This document shows positions 30,029 through 38,822 of a stretch of DNA of 64,000 nucleotides, piece by piece. Every line of letters begins with the position of its first letter. Within the stretch, counting starts at the first letter, position 1. The notes below the pieces were generated by a model, which was given only the letters and a program-made list of their open reading frames with translations, had not been told where the DNA came from and searched no databases. Position numbers and translations under genes: made by a program. The stretch lies in contig AP017968.1 in NCBI GenBank assembly GCA_002356455.1, positions 1,178,001 to 1,242,000 of the forward strand, given 5' to 3'. Source of the stretch: Fusobacterium varium (GTDB taxonomy: Bacteria > Fusobacteriota > Fusobacteriia > Fusobacteriales > Fusobacteriaceae).

Positions 30029-30739
30029 ATGGAAAGAATTTCAGTTATTGCCCCTGTTTATAATGAAAAAGAAAATATTAAAAGATTTATAGAAAAAGTA
30101 GAAGGGGCATTGAAAAAAAGATTTGATTCTTATGAAATCATTTTAATAGATGATGGAAGTACAGATGGGAGCAGAGAGATATTAGATAAAGAAGCTGAAA
30201 GAAATGGACATGTAAAAGTGTATCACTTTACAAAAAATAATGGACAGACTGCAGCTTTGGCAGCAGGCTTTAAAATATGTACAGGTGAACTTGTTGTAAC
30301 TATGGATTCAGATCTTCAGACTAATCCTGAAGATATATATGTACTTCTTGCATATATTAATGATTATGACATGGTAAATGGAAGAAGAGCTACAAGAGAA
30401 GATGGAATAAAGAAAAAAATATCATCTTTTGTAGGAAATGGAATAAGAAATTTAATTACAGGAGATGATATACAGGATACAGGATGTCCACTTAAATTAT
30501 TCAAAAAAGAAGTGGTAGATACTTTTTACCTTTATGAAGGAATGCACAGATTTTTACCAACTCTTTCTAAAATAAATGGATTTAAAGTAATAGAAGTACC
30601 AGTAAGACATTATGATAGAGAATATGGACAATCTAAGTATGGAGTTTTTAACAGGTTATTTAAAGGATTAAAAGATGCTTTTGCAGTTAGATGGATGAAA
30701 AAAAGAAAACTTTCATATGTGATAGAAAGAGGAGAATAG
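30029..30739 (+). CDS. Polyprenyl-phosphate glycosyltransferase, ArnC/DPM1-like GT2
   Basis: 236 residues. GT2 fold of the dolichol/undecaprenyl-phosphate sugar synthase type: APVYNEKENIKRFIEKVE, LIDDGSTDGSREIL, TMDSDLQTNPEDI, QDTGCPLKLFKKE. It lacks the C-terminal membrane helices found in GtrB and ArnC, which may explain the separate small membrane protein that follows. Predicted to make undecaprenyl-phosphate-sugar. With ugd and a UDP-glucuronate 4-epimerase in the same operon, the sugar may be galacturonic or glucuronic acid. GGAGG upstream of the ATG. Confidence 0.88.
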   Translation: MERISVIAPVYNEKENIKRFIEKVEGALKKRFDSYEIILIDDGSTDGSREILDKEAERNGHVKVYHFTKNNGQTAALAAGFKICTGELVVTMDSDLQTNPEDIYVLLAYINDYDMVNGRRATREDGIKKKISSFVGNGIRNLITGDDIQDTGCPLKLFKKEVVDTFYLYEGMHRFLPTLSKINGFKVIEVPVRHYDREYGQSKYGVFNRLFKGLKDAFAVRWMKKRKLSYVIERGE

Positions 30740-30740
30740 A

Positions 30741-31013
30741 ATGGAAAAACTTTTAAACTGGGATTTTTTTGTAATAATAGGGATGATAGGACAGGTTCTT
30801 TTTTCAATGAGATTTATTGTTCAATGGATAGCAAGTGAGAAGGCAGGAAAAAGTGTTATTCCATTTTCATTTTGGATATTTAGTTTAGGAGGGAGTACAC
30901 TCCTTTTGAGTTATGCTTTATATAGAAAAGACCCAGTTTTTATTTTTGGTCAGGCACCTAATCTGCTTATTTATTCCAGAAACATATATTTAATAAAGAA
31001 AAAAGGGAGTTAA
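30741..31013 (+). CDS. LAB_N-domain small membrane protein
   Basis: 90 residues with three hydrophobic segments (about 9-28, 38-57 and 66-82). Motifs such as GQVLFSMRFIVQWIASEK, SVIPFSFWIFS, and FGQAPNLLIYSRN are those of the domain found at the N-terminus of some lipid A disaccharide synthases and as stand-alone proteins. It lies 1 bp after the polyprenyl-P-sugar synthase and 1 bp before the ArnT-like transferase. The position suggests a membrane subunit or flippase for the lipid-linked sugar, comparable in role to ArnE/ArnF; that role is inferred. Confidence 0.8.
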   Translation: MEKLLNWDFFVIIGMIGQVLFSMRFIVQWIASEKAGKSVIPFSFWIFSLGGSTLLLSYALYRKDPVFIFGQAPNLLIYSRNIYLIKKKGS

Positions 31014-31014
31014 T

Positions 31015-32676
31015 ATGTCTAGTGAAGATAAGAAATATTCATTAATAATCTTGATTTTATCAATTGTATCATTTTTTTCTAACTTATGGGTAAAAGATGC
31101 AGACTTGATGGAGGCAAGAAACTTTATAGCAGCTAGAGAAATGGTAGAAAGCGGAAATTGGCTGATACCAACATTAAACGGAAATTTAAGATTTGAAAAG
31201 CCACCTCTTCCAACATGGATAACAGCAGGAATTATGAAATTATTTCATAATACAACAGATGAATTTTTATTGAGAATACCTGTAGCTATTATATCTGTTA
31301 TACTGATTTTTCTTATTTATTATTTTGTAAAGACATTAACTGAAAAAAGTTTATATAGTTTTATAGCTGCATTTATTTCTCTTACAACTTTTATGTTGAT
31401 AAAAATAGGAAATGAAAATAGCTGGGATATGTATAGTTATGTTTTCGCTTTTGGAGCAGTAGTTTTTTTCACTGCTGGAATAAAAAAGGAAAAAATAAAC
31501 AGCTTTATTATAAGTGGAATATTTTTAGCCTGTTCCATACTAAGTAAAGGACCAGTAGCTTTATATGGGCTAACAGTTCCTTTTATAATTTCATATGGAT
31601 ATGTTTATGGAACGGAGAAATATAAGAAGAATTGGAAAAGTATTTTGATAATGCTTGGAACAGCAGTTCTTTTATCAGGAATATGGCCAGTTTTAATGCT
31701 GTTAAATTATAGAGAGATTTTTTTAAATGTAATGGAAAAAGAGAAAGATACATGGACATCAAAACATACACAAGGAATATTATTCTATCTGGATTATTTT
31801 ATATATATGGGAATATGGATATTTTTCTCAGCATTTGGAATGATAAAAAAATGGAGCAAGGAAAGAGCAGAAGATAAAAAATTTTTTGATTTTATTTTTT
31901 TATGGAATTTGTTAGTGTTAGTATTGTTATCTCTAATAAAAATGAAAAAGAAAAGATATGGGATTCCTATATATATAACTTCAAGTTTAATGGTTGCTTC
32001 TATATGCAGTTACTATTATCAAAAAGGCTGGAATGAATTAAAAAAATCTGACAGATTACTTTTTCAGATTCAAAGTATTTTTATCTGGGTAGTATCTTTG
32101 GGAATACCAATTTTTCTTTTGATAGGGAGATATATAAAAAAAGATATTTCTTTAAGTTATATTTTAATTGTTTTAACTATAATGATTCCTTTTTACTGTT
32201 GGATGTACATAGCAAAGAATCATAAGGCAAGAGTAAAAAATATTATATTAGGAAGCGGTATATTGATGCTTATAGCTAATAATACTACAAACTGGTTTAT
32301 AGAAAGAGAAATCAGAGAAAAAAATGATAAAAATATTCCTAAAATAAGTATGGCAAAGAAAAACCCAATTCAATGGGAAGTATATTCTGAAGATTTTGAA
32401 ATAGAAGATGTGTGGAATATTGGAAAGCAAATAAAGAAATTTGATGAGAAAATGTTATTGAAAGATGAATTTGTTATTTTGGAAAATGATGAATTGGATA
32501 TGGAAAAATTTAAAAATTACTTTATAGTAGATAAAAAAATATTTACTCGAGGAAATGATGATATAGTAAAGCTATTTTATCTGGAAAAATTGGAGGATAT
32601 AAATGAAGATTTTGATAACAGGAGCAGCAGGGTTCATAGGTTCGCATTTAACAGAGGAATTATTGAAAACAGATAA
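31015..32676 (+). CDS. ArnT-like family 39 glycosyltransferase
   Basis: 553 residues, inner membrane, about 11-12 helices. N-terminal DADLMEARNFIAAREMVESGNW and FEKPPLPTW form the GT39/ArnT opening, with the acidic residue of the first periplasmic loop that is catalytic in the family. Transfers a sugar from a polyprenyl-phosphate carrier to an outer acceptor, in ArnT lipid A. The C-terminal tail overlaps the next gene by 74 bp, which is unusual. The C-terminal 130 residues are soluble, lysine/glutamate rich and not recognised. Confidence 0.85.
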   Translation: MSSEDKKYSLIILILSIVSFFSNLWVKDADLMEARNFIAAREMVESGNWLIPTLNGNLRFEKPPLPTWITAGIMKLFHNTTDEFLLRIPVAIISVILIFLIYYFVKTLTEKSLYSFIAAFISLTTFMLIKIGNENSWDMYSYVFAFGAVVFFTAGIKKEKINSFIISGIFLACSILSKGPVALYGLTVPFIISYGYVYGTEKYKKNWKSILIMLGTAVLLSGIWPVLMLLNYREIFLNVMEKEKDTWTSKHTQGILFYLDYFIYMGIWIFFSAFGMIKKWSKERAEDKKFFDFIFLWNLLVLVLLSLIKMKKKRYGIPIYITSSLMVASICSYYYQKGWNELKKSDRLLFQIQSIFIWVVSLGIPIFLLIGRYIKKDISLSYILIVLTIMIPFYCWMYIAKNHKARVKNIILGSGILMLIANNTTNWFIEREIREKNDKNIPKISMAKKNPIQWEVYSEDFEIEDVWNIGKQIKKFDEKMLLKDEFVILENDELDMEKFKNYFIVDKKIFTRGNDDIVKLFYLEKLEDINEDFDNRSSRVHRFAFNRGIIENR

Positions 32677-33658
32677 CAAAATAATAGCTGTAGATAATTT
32701 TGATGAATACTATTCTTTAGACATAAAATGCAGAAATGTATTGGAATCTATTGTTAAGAAAGAAAAAATAAATTTTATAACTAGTTTAAAAACAAGAGAA
32801 GAAAAAATAAAACACCTTGTATTAAATAGTTCAAATGAAAATTATAAACTTTACTATTGTGATATCAGAAATAAGAATGAACTGGAAAAAATATTTGAAA
32901 AAGAAAGACCTGAATTTATTATTAACTTAGCAGGTTTGGCAGGAGTAAGACCTTCTTTAGAAAAGCCTTTAGAGTATGAGGAGATTAATGTCAGGGGAAC
33001 CATGAATATTCTTGAAATATGTAAAAAATTGGGAATAAAAAAATTCATACAGGCTTCATCATCATCTGTATATGGAAATAATAAAAAAGCTCCTTTTAAA
33101 GAAACAGATATTGTTGATTTTGCTATTTCTCCATATGCAGCAACTAAGAAGAGCTGTGAAGTAATAGGGCATGTATATCATAAATTATATAACATAGATA
33201 TGTTTCAATTAAGGTTTTTCACTGTATATGGTGAAAGACAAAGACCAGATCTTGCAATTTATAAGTTCACTAAAATGATACTTGAAGGTGAAAAAATTCC
33301 TTTTTATGGAGATGGAAATACATTTAGAGATTATACATATATAAAAGATATTATACATGGAATACAAAAATCTATTGATTATTTAAAGAGTAATTCTAAT
33401 GTTTATGAAATAGTAAATCTCGGAGAATCTCATGTTGTATCTTTAAAAGAAATGGTAGAGGTAATAGAAAATGCACTGGGAATAAAAGCAAAAATAGATA
33501 AACTTCCTATGCAGATGGGAGATGTTGAAAAAACATATGCAGATATAAATAAGGCAAAAGCATTAATAGGCTATAATCCATCAACAGAATTTAAAGATGG
33601 AATTGTAAAATTTATTGATTGGTTTAAAAATCTTAATAAAGATCAAAGGAGAATATAA
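32603..33658 (+). CDS. UDP-glucuronate 4-epimerase (NAD-dependent epimerase family)
   Basis: 351 residues, extended short-chain dehydrogenase fold. Rossmann motif TGAAGFIGSHL (7-17), the UDP-glucuronate epimerase signature DNFDEYYSLDIK, the SSSVYG serine region, and the catalytic Tyr/Lys in PYAATKKS. Interconverts UDP-glucuronate and UDP-galacturonate. Its start is supported by GGAGG 6-10 bases upstream and lies inside the end of the preceding gene. It overlaps ugd by 1 bp (TAATG). Assignment to this epimerase rather than galE rests on the Tyr-Tyr motif and the ugd neighbour. Confidence 0.85.
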   Translation: MKILITGAAGFIGSHLTEELLKTDNKIIAVDNFDEYYSLDIKCRNVLESIVKKEKINFITSLKTREEKIKHLVLNSSNENYKLYYCDIRNKNELEKIFEKERPEFIINLAGLAGVRPSLEKPLEYEEINVRGTMNILEICKKLGIKKFIQASSSSVYGNNKKAPFKETDIVDFAISPYAATKKSCEVIGHVYHKLYNIDMFQLRFFTVYGERQRPDLAIYKFTKMILEGEKIPFYGDGNTFRDYTYIKDIIHGIQKSIDYLKSNSNVYEIVNLGESHVVSLKEMVEVIENALGIKAKIDKLPMQMGDVEKTYADINKAKALIGYNPSTEFKDGIVKFIDWFKNLNKDQRRI

Positions 33659-34980
33659 TGAATATTTCAGTTATAGGAACAGGATATGTTGGACTTGTTC
33701 AAGGTGTAATAATGGCAGAATTTGGTGCTAAAGTAATATGTATGGATATAGATGAACATAAAATAAAAACATTAAAAGAAGGAAAAGTACCCATATATGA
33801 ACCTGGACTTCAAGAACTTTTAATGAAAAATATAAAAGGGAAAAGAATCGAATTTACAACAGATATGAAATATGCTGTAAAAAATTCAGAAGTAATATTT
33901 ATAGCTGTAGGAACACCTCCTGCTTTAGATGGTTCAGCTGATCTGCATTATGTACTGGATGTAGCAGCCAATATTGGAAAATATATAGATGAATATAAAG
34001 TTATTGTAGATAAGTCAACAGTTCCTGTAGGAACTGGAAAAAAAGTGAGAGATAATATTCAGAAAGAACTAGATAAAAGAGGAGAAAATATAGAATTTGA
34101 TATAGTTTCAAATCCTGAATTTTTAAGGGAAGGAAAAGCTGTAGGAGATTGTTTAAGACCAGATAGAATAGTAATAGGTTATGAGACAGAGAGAGCAAAG
34201 GAAATAATGAAAAAGGTATATGATGTGCTTTTTATAAATGAAACTCCCTTTATGTTTACCAATATAGAAACTGCTGAAATGATAAAATATGCATCTAATG
34301 CTTTTCTTGCTGTAAAAATTTCTTTTATAAATGAAATAGCTCTTTTGTCAGAAAAAGTAGGGTCTAATTCTCAAGAAATAGCAAGAGCAATGGGAATGGA
34401 TGGAAGAATATCACCAAAATTTTTACATTGTGGACCTGGATATGGAGGTTCATGTTTTCCAAAAGATACAAAAGCTATTGTGGATATAGCTAATAAATAT
34501 GGAGAGGAGATGTTTGTGATAAAAGCTGCTATTGAAGCAAATGAAAAACAAAAAAGAAAGATGGTAGACAAAATAATCAGTAAAATGAATGGAGTAAAAG
34601 GGAAAATAATTGGAATATTAGGGCTTTCTTTTAAGCCTGATACAGATGATATGAGAGAAGCTCCAAGTATAGATATAATAAGAGGACTTGTAAAAAATGG
34701 AGCAAAAATACATGCTTACTGTCCAGAGGGAATAAAAGAAGCAAGATGGAGATTAGCAGATATAGAAAAAAATATAATATACTGTGCTGATGAATATTCA
34801 GTAGCTAATGATGTAGATGGTATTGTTTTACTGACTGAATGGAATCAATTTAGAGGAATGAATATGGACAACATTAAGGACAGGATGAAAGATAACTATT
34901 ATTTTGATATGAGAAATGTTTATACAAAAGATAGAAAAGTAAGAGAGATTTTTAAATATTATCCTATAGGACAAAATTAA
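33658..34980 (+). CDS. ugd: UDP-glucose 6-dehydrogenase
   Basis: 440 residues. Oxidises UDP-glucose to UDP-glucuronate with two NAD+. N-terminal NAD motif GTGYVGLVQGVIMAE, VGTPP, VDKSTVPVGT, SNPEFLREGKAV, and the catalytic cysteine in GPGYGGSCFPKDT (about residue 265); C-terminal UDP-binding domain with LGLSFKPDTDDMREAPS. It is the last gene of the operon. Its product feeds the epimerase just upstream. An IS copy starts 6 bp after the stop, where the operon terminator would be expected. Confidence 0.95.
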   Translation: MNISVIGTGYVGLVQGVIMAEFGAKVICMDIDEHKIKTLKEGKVPIYEPGLQELLMKNIKGKRIEFTTDMKYAVKNSEVIFIAVGTPPALDGSADLHYVLDVAANIGKYIDEYKVIVDKSTVPVGTGKKVRDNIQKELDKRGENIEFDIVSNPEFLREGKAVGDCLRPDRIVIGYETERAKEIMKKVYDVLFINETPFMFTNIETAEMIKYASNAFLAVKISFINEIALLSEKVGSNSQEIARAMGMDGRISPKFLHCGPGYGGSCFPKDTKAIVDIANKYGEEMFVIKAAIEANEKQKRKMVDKIISKMNGVKGKIIGILGLSFKPDTDDMREAPSIDIIRGLVKNGAKIHAYCPEGIKEARWRLADIEKNIIYCADEYSVANDVDGIVLLTEWNQFRGMNMDNIKDRMKDNYYFDMRNVYTKDRKVREIFKYYPIGQN

Positions 34981-34986
34981 TTAAAA

Positions 34987-36757
34987 GAGGCTGTTGCAAA
35001 TTCAAAATAGCCCAATTACCCAAAAAGCTGACTTGAAGTTTTCTTCTTGTCAGCTTTTTCTTTTTAAATAAAAAAAGGTATAAAATACTAAAAATTTTTT
35101 CAAATTTCTAATATAATATACCTATGCAAAAACCAACTAATAATAACATTTTTTTTCAATTAAATCAACCCAAACTTTTTAATTTTTTACAATATGAAAT
35201 TTCTGATGATGATCCTGTAAGAAAACTTAGCTCAATATTGGAGGGATTAGATTTTAGTAGTTTAATGCAAGCATTTTCTTACAAAACAAAGGTACATCCT
35301 ATCAGAATGTTTTCTATCATTGTTTATGCCTATTCGCGCAATTTAACTTCTACTAGAGATATAGAAATGGCTTGCCATGAAAATATTAAATTTAGGTTTC
35401 TTTTACAAGATTCTAAAATTCCTGATCACTCTACTATTTCTAGATTCTTAGTAAAAACTGAAGATATTCTTCCAGATCTATTTGAACAATTCGTTGAAAA
35501 AATTTTTGAAATGGAAAATATTTCCACTGAAACAATATATATTGATGGCACTAAAATTGAAGCATATGCTAATAAATATACATTTGTTTGGAAAAAATCT
35601 ATTGAGAAATATAGAACTAGATTAGATGAAAAAATTCTTGAATTAATTTCAAATTTTAATGATGATTTCAACTTACAATATGACAACTTCCTTGAAATAT
35701 ATTCATATCTTTCTAATTTGAATTTTCAAATAGTCAAAGGTAGAGGAAAGAGAAAATCTAAAGAGCAAAAGTATTTAGAATTATGCGCAGAATACTTAGA
35801 AAAGTATCAAAAATATTCTAATCATTTTAAAAATCTTAATGGTAGAAATAGCTATTCAAAAACTGATATAGATGCTACTTTTATGAGAATGAAAGATGAC
35901 CATATGAGAAATGGTCAATTAAAACCTGGATATAATCTACAAATAGGAGTGATTAGTGAATATATTTCTTCATATGAAATTTTTTCTAACCCTTCTGATT
36001 CTAAAACTTTGATTCCATTTTTAGAGAAAATTTCATCTCAAAATTTAGAAATTAAAAATATTGTAGCTGATGCAGGATATGAAAGTATTTCAAATTATGA
36101 ATATTTGGAAAAAATGGACTATACTTCATACATAAAACCAATATATTTTGAAAAATCTAAAATCAGAAAGTTTAAAAATGATTTAAACAGAGTAGAAAAT
36201 TTAATATATAATCATTCTGAAAATAAGCTATTTAGAAAAGATGGATTAGAATTAGAATTTCTATACTCTAACAAAAATAATACAGTTCAATATTTTTGGA
36301 ATCCTGAAACTAACAAAAAAATTAAGTACAATGCGAGATTTAGAATTTTATCAAATAAATCAAAAGAGAATGTATCAAGCAATTATGGAAAACAATTAAG
36401 AATGAACAGAAGTATTCAAGTAGAAGGTGCTTTTGCAGTTTTGAAAGAAGATATGAAATTGCGAAAATTAAAAGTTCGAAGTAAAAAAAGTGTTTTAAGA
36501 GAAATATGTTTGTTTTGTATCGCTTACAACTTCAACAGATATCTAAGCAGAAATATAAATAATCGCTTAGGAACAACACTTCACTCATTAAAAGTAGCTT
36601 AGATAAATAAAAAATCATCTACTTCTTTTTTTGATACTTAAAAATAAATATAAAAATATAAATTAGCAGAAATCTATTTTATAGATTTCTATTTTTTTAT
36701 GAAAAATAAGAGAGGCTGCACAAATTAGTTTATCAATCACTAATTTGCAACAGCCCC
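34987..36757 (+). mobile_element. IS1182-family element, copy 2 (intact)
   Basis: 1771 bp. Left end GAGGCTGTTGCAAATT and right end, read inward, GGGGCTGTTGCAAATT (one mismatch). Transposase on the plus strand. A hairpin AAAAAGCTGAC / GTCAGCTTTTT lies just inside the left end, and a second hairpin just inside the right end; both look like terminators facing inward-coming transcripts. The element fills the gap between ugd and a convergent GNAT gene. No target duplication found. Confidence 0.93.
35124..36602 (+). CDS. IS1182-family transposase
   Basis: 492 residues, DDE enzyme that cuts and joins the IS ends. N-terminal DNA-binding region (about 1-120) with the family phrase DHSTISRF. The catalytic acids lie in IYIDGTKIEA (first D, about 141), VADAGYES (second D, about 316) and VEGAFAVLKED (E, about 436). 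It differs from the copy at 40718 by only a few residues. It starts just inside the left end and no other gene is carried. Confidence 0.93.
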   Translation: MQKPTNNNIFFQLNQPKLFNFLQYEISDDDPVRKLSSILEGLDFSSLMQAFSYKTKVHPIRMFSIIVYAYSRNLTSTRDIEMACHENIKFRFLLQDSKIPDHSTISRFLVKTEDILPDLFEQFVEKIFEMENISTETIYIDGTKIEAYANKYTFVWKKSIEKYRTRLDEKILELISNFNDDFNLQYDNFLEIYSYLSNLNFQIVKGRGKRKSKEQKYLELCAEYLEKYQKYSNHFKNLNGRNSYSKTDIDATFMRMKDDHMRNGQLKPGYNLQIGVISEYISSYEIFSNPSDSKTLIPFLEKISSQNLEIKNIVADAGYESISNYEYLEKMDYTSYIKPIYFEKSKIRKFKNDLNRVENLIYNHSENKLFRKDGLELEFLYSNKNNTVQYFWNPETNKKIKYNARFRILSNKSKENVSSNYGKQLRMNRSIQVEGAFAVLKEDMKLRKLKVRSKKSVLREICLFCIAYNFNRYLSRNINNRLGTTLHSLKVA

Positions 36758-36766
36758 TTTATATTT

Positions 36767-37222
36767 TTAAAGAAACAATTCCATTTCATTGTTATTTTCT
36801 TTAAATCCAAAAGATTTATAGATATCTTTTCCAGCTTCACTGGAATTAAGCCATAATTTTTTTAAAGATGATTTTTTTGAAAAAGTAATAATTTCATTAA
36901 TAAGACTTGAAGCAGCTCCTTTTTTTCTATATTTAGGAAGGGTGTATACATTTAATATATAACCTTCCAATCCAACAGGATTTTGAAAATAAGGTATTCT
37001 GCAAAATATACACATAGAAGCAACAGCTATTATATTATCATCTATTTTAGCAAACCAGCAAAATAAATCTTTATCTATATGAGATATATAATAGTTTCCA
37101 GTTTCTTTTATTAATTCTTCTATTTCTGTATTTTCATCTATTTCTTCAAGTTCTTTAAATAAAGAAACTCTTAATTTGATAAAATTTTCTTTATCATCTA
37201 TAGTACTTTTATATATATCCAT
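36767..37222 (-). CDS. GNAT-family N-acetyltransferase
   Basis: 151 residues. Acetyl-CoA-dependent transferase fold: N-terminal beta-alpha unit, VASMCIFCRIPYFQ strand, then the acetyl-CoA loop in VYTLPKYRKKGAASSLINEII (R-x-x-G-x-A type), and a C-terminal LWLNSSEAGKDIYKSFGF motif. The substrate is unknown. The stop codon is 10 bp from the IS right end. It is 23 bp downstream of the FMN oxidase-like gene in the same direction, so the two may be co-transcribed. Confidence 0.85.
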   Translation of the reverse strand: MDIYKSTIDDKENFIKLRVSLFKELEEIDENTEIEELIKETGNYYISHIDKDLFCWFAKIDDNIIAVASMCIFCRIPYFQNPVGLEGYILNVYTLPKYRKKGAASSLINEIITFSKKSSLKKLWLNSSEAGKDIYKSFGFKENNNEMELFL

Positions 37223-37245
37223 AAGCTCTCCTTATGAAGCAGAAA

Positions 37246-38262
37246 TTATTTACTGATAATTTTTTTATCTATTTTATTGATATCTTTTACACCAGTGAGA
37301 ATCATAGCCTGTGTAAGCTGACCTTTAAGATTTTCAAATATAGTTTTAACTCCTTCTTGTCTTCCACCAATAGAACCCCAAGTAAGAGGTCTTCCTACAA
37401 GTACACCTTTAGCACCAAGAGCCATGTATTTAAGAATATCAACTCCTTCTCTGACAGAGCCATCAACAAGAACATTAACTTTATTTCCTACAGCTTTTAC
37501 TATATCTTCTATTACATCGCAAGGGGCAAGTGTTTCATTAAGTACTCTTCCACCATGGTTAGAAACAACTATAGTGTCTACACCAGCTTCAACACAAAGT
37601 TCAGCTTCATCTACACTGAGAATACCTTTTATTATAAATGGGAGTTTAGTAGAGGCAGTAAGTTCTTTTAATTCAGCAAGAGATTTAGGACCAACAGGCT
37701 GCCCAAATAGTTTCATAGTAATGAGACCAGCGCCATCTACATCTACACCTACAGCAATAGCTCCAGCTTCTTCAGCCAGTCTGATTCTTTTTATTATTTC
37801 TTCATTGCTTCTAGGTTTTATAACAGCAACACCCATTCCACCATTTGCTTTTATAGCTTCCAGTCCAGCAGTATAACAGCTGGCATCTCCTGTATCTCCT
37901 ATCATTCCAATAGTTCCAGCATCAATGGCTCCACCTATTACATCGAGACAATACTCTTCTTCAGTAACTCCGCCACCCATATTAAATTTAGTTCCAGTTA
38001 TAGGAGCTCCCAGACATGGAAATGAAAGTTCTTTTCCCCAAAGATTAGTAGTTAAAATCGGTTCAGTAGCCTCATGAATTGTTCTCATTATGACTTTTAT
38101 ATTTTTCAATTTTAAATATGAATTTTTAAAAGATTCTCCTGTACCAGTTCCACCCATTCCAGGCACTTTTCCGGAACACCAAACACCATCACAAATTTTG
38201 CATAAATTACAGAAACCTTTCATTTTTTCTCTTGCATTTTCCTTAACAGTTTTAATATCCAT
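37246..38262 (-). CDS. FMN-dependent alpha-hydroxy-acid oxidase/dehydrogenase-like protein
   Basis: 338 residues, TIM barrel of the lactate oxidase / glycolate oxidase superfamily. Substrate-site histidine in VSNHGGRVL, phosphate-binding LVDGSVREGVDILKYMALGAKGVLVGRP, and the lysine of PFIIKGILS. It is shorter at the N-terminus than classic lactate oxidase and begins with a cysteine cluster (CNLCKICDGVWC) that could bind a metal or an iron-sulfur centre, as in a group seen in anaerobes. The reaction is probably 2-hydroxy-acid oxidation, but the acceptor is unlikely to be oxygen in this lifestyle. Confidence 0.8.
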   Translation of the reverse strand: MDIKTVKENAREKMKGFCNLCKICDGVWCSGKVPGMGGTGTGESFKNSYLKLKNIKVIMRTIHEATEPILTTNLWGKELSFPCLGAPITGTKFNMGGGVTEEEYCLDVIGGAIDAGTIGMIGDTGDASCYTAGLEAIKANGGMGVAVIKPRSNEEIIKRIRLAEEAGAIAVGVDVDGAGLITMKLFGQPVGPKSLAELKELTASTKLPFIIKGILSVDEAELCVEAGVDTIVVSNHGGRVLNETLAPCDVIEDIVKAVGNKVNVLVDGSVREGVDILKYMALGAKGVLVGRPLTWGSIGGRQEGVKTIFENLKGQLTQAMILTGVKDINKIDKKIISK

Positions 38263-38472
38263 ACTAAAACCCCCTTATAATTCTAAATTTCCACTACTAA
38301 TCTATCTTATACCATCTTAGCTTTCTTGTCAATTATATATGCAAATTTTCATTTTTTTAGAGTCTATGGAAATAAAAAGATATTGACAAAAAGTGTAAAA
38401 TAAAGTAGTCTATTGATAATAAGAATAAATTTTTTATACAATTAATTTTTAGATAAGAGGGTGGAAAGAAAC

Positions 38473-38736
38473 ATGGCAAGTAAAACTGTTGAGATCAAAA
38501 ATGAGACTGGACTACATACTAGACCAGGAAATGAATTTGTAAGTTTAGCTAAAACATTTTCTTCTCAAATTGAAGTAGAAAATGAAGCAGGAAAAAGAGT
38601 TAAGGGAACTTCATTATTAAAATTGCTTTCACTAGGAGTTAAAAAAGGTACTAAAATAACTGTACATGCTGAAGGAGATGACGCTGATACAGCTGTAGAA
38701 CAATTAGCTCACCTTCTTGAAAATTTAAAAGACTAG
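38473..38736 (+). CDS. ptsH: Phosphocarrier protein HPr
   Basis: 87 residues from the ATG at 38473; a GTG four codons earlier would absorb the AGAGGGTGG ribosome site. Phospho-acceptor His15 in NETGLHTRPG, and the regulatory serine region VKGTSLLKLLSLGVKKG. General phosphotransfer protein of the sugar PTS, cytoplasmic; receives phosphate from Enzyme I, encoded 86 bp downstream. A terminator-like hairpin sits between the two genes, which would give more HPr than Enzyme I. Confidence 0.95.
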   Translation: MASKTVEIKNETGLHTRPGNEFVSLAKTFSSQIEVENEAGKRVKGTSLLKLLSLGVKKGTKITVHAEGDDADTAVEQLAHLLENLKD

Positions 38737-38744
38737 GTTTAACG

Positions 38745-38776
38745 GAAGGTACTGTATAGGTGCCTTCTATTTTTTT
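38745..38776 (+). terminator. Terminator/attenuator between ptsH and ptsI
   Basis: GAAGGTAC / GTGCCTTC stem with one G-U pair and a 6-7-nt loop, followed by TATTTTTTT. A TTGACT box directly after it could start a separate ptsI transcript, but no good -10 is seen. Confidence 0.7.
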
Positions 38777-38822
38777 GACTAATTGTAACTATTGATAAAA
38801 TGAATGAAGAAAGGGAAAAAAT

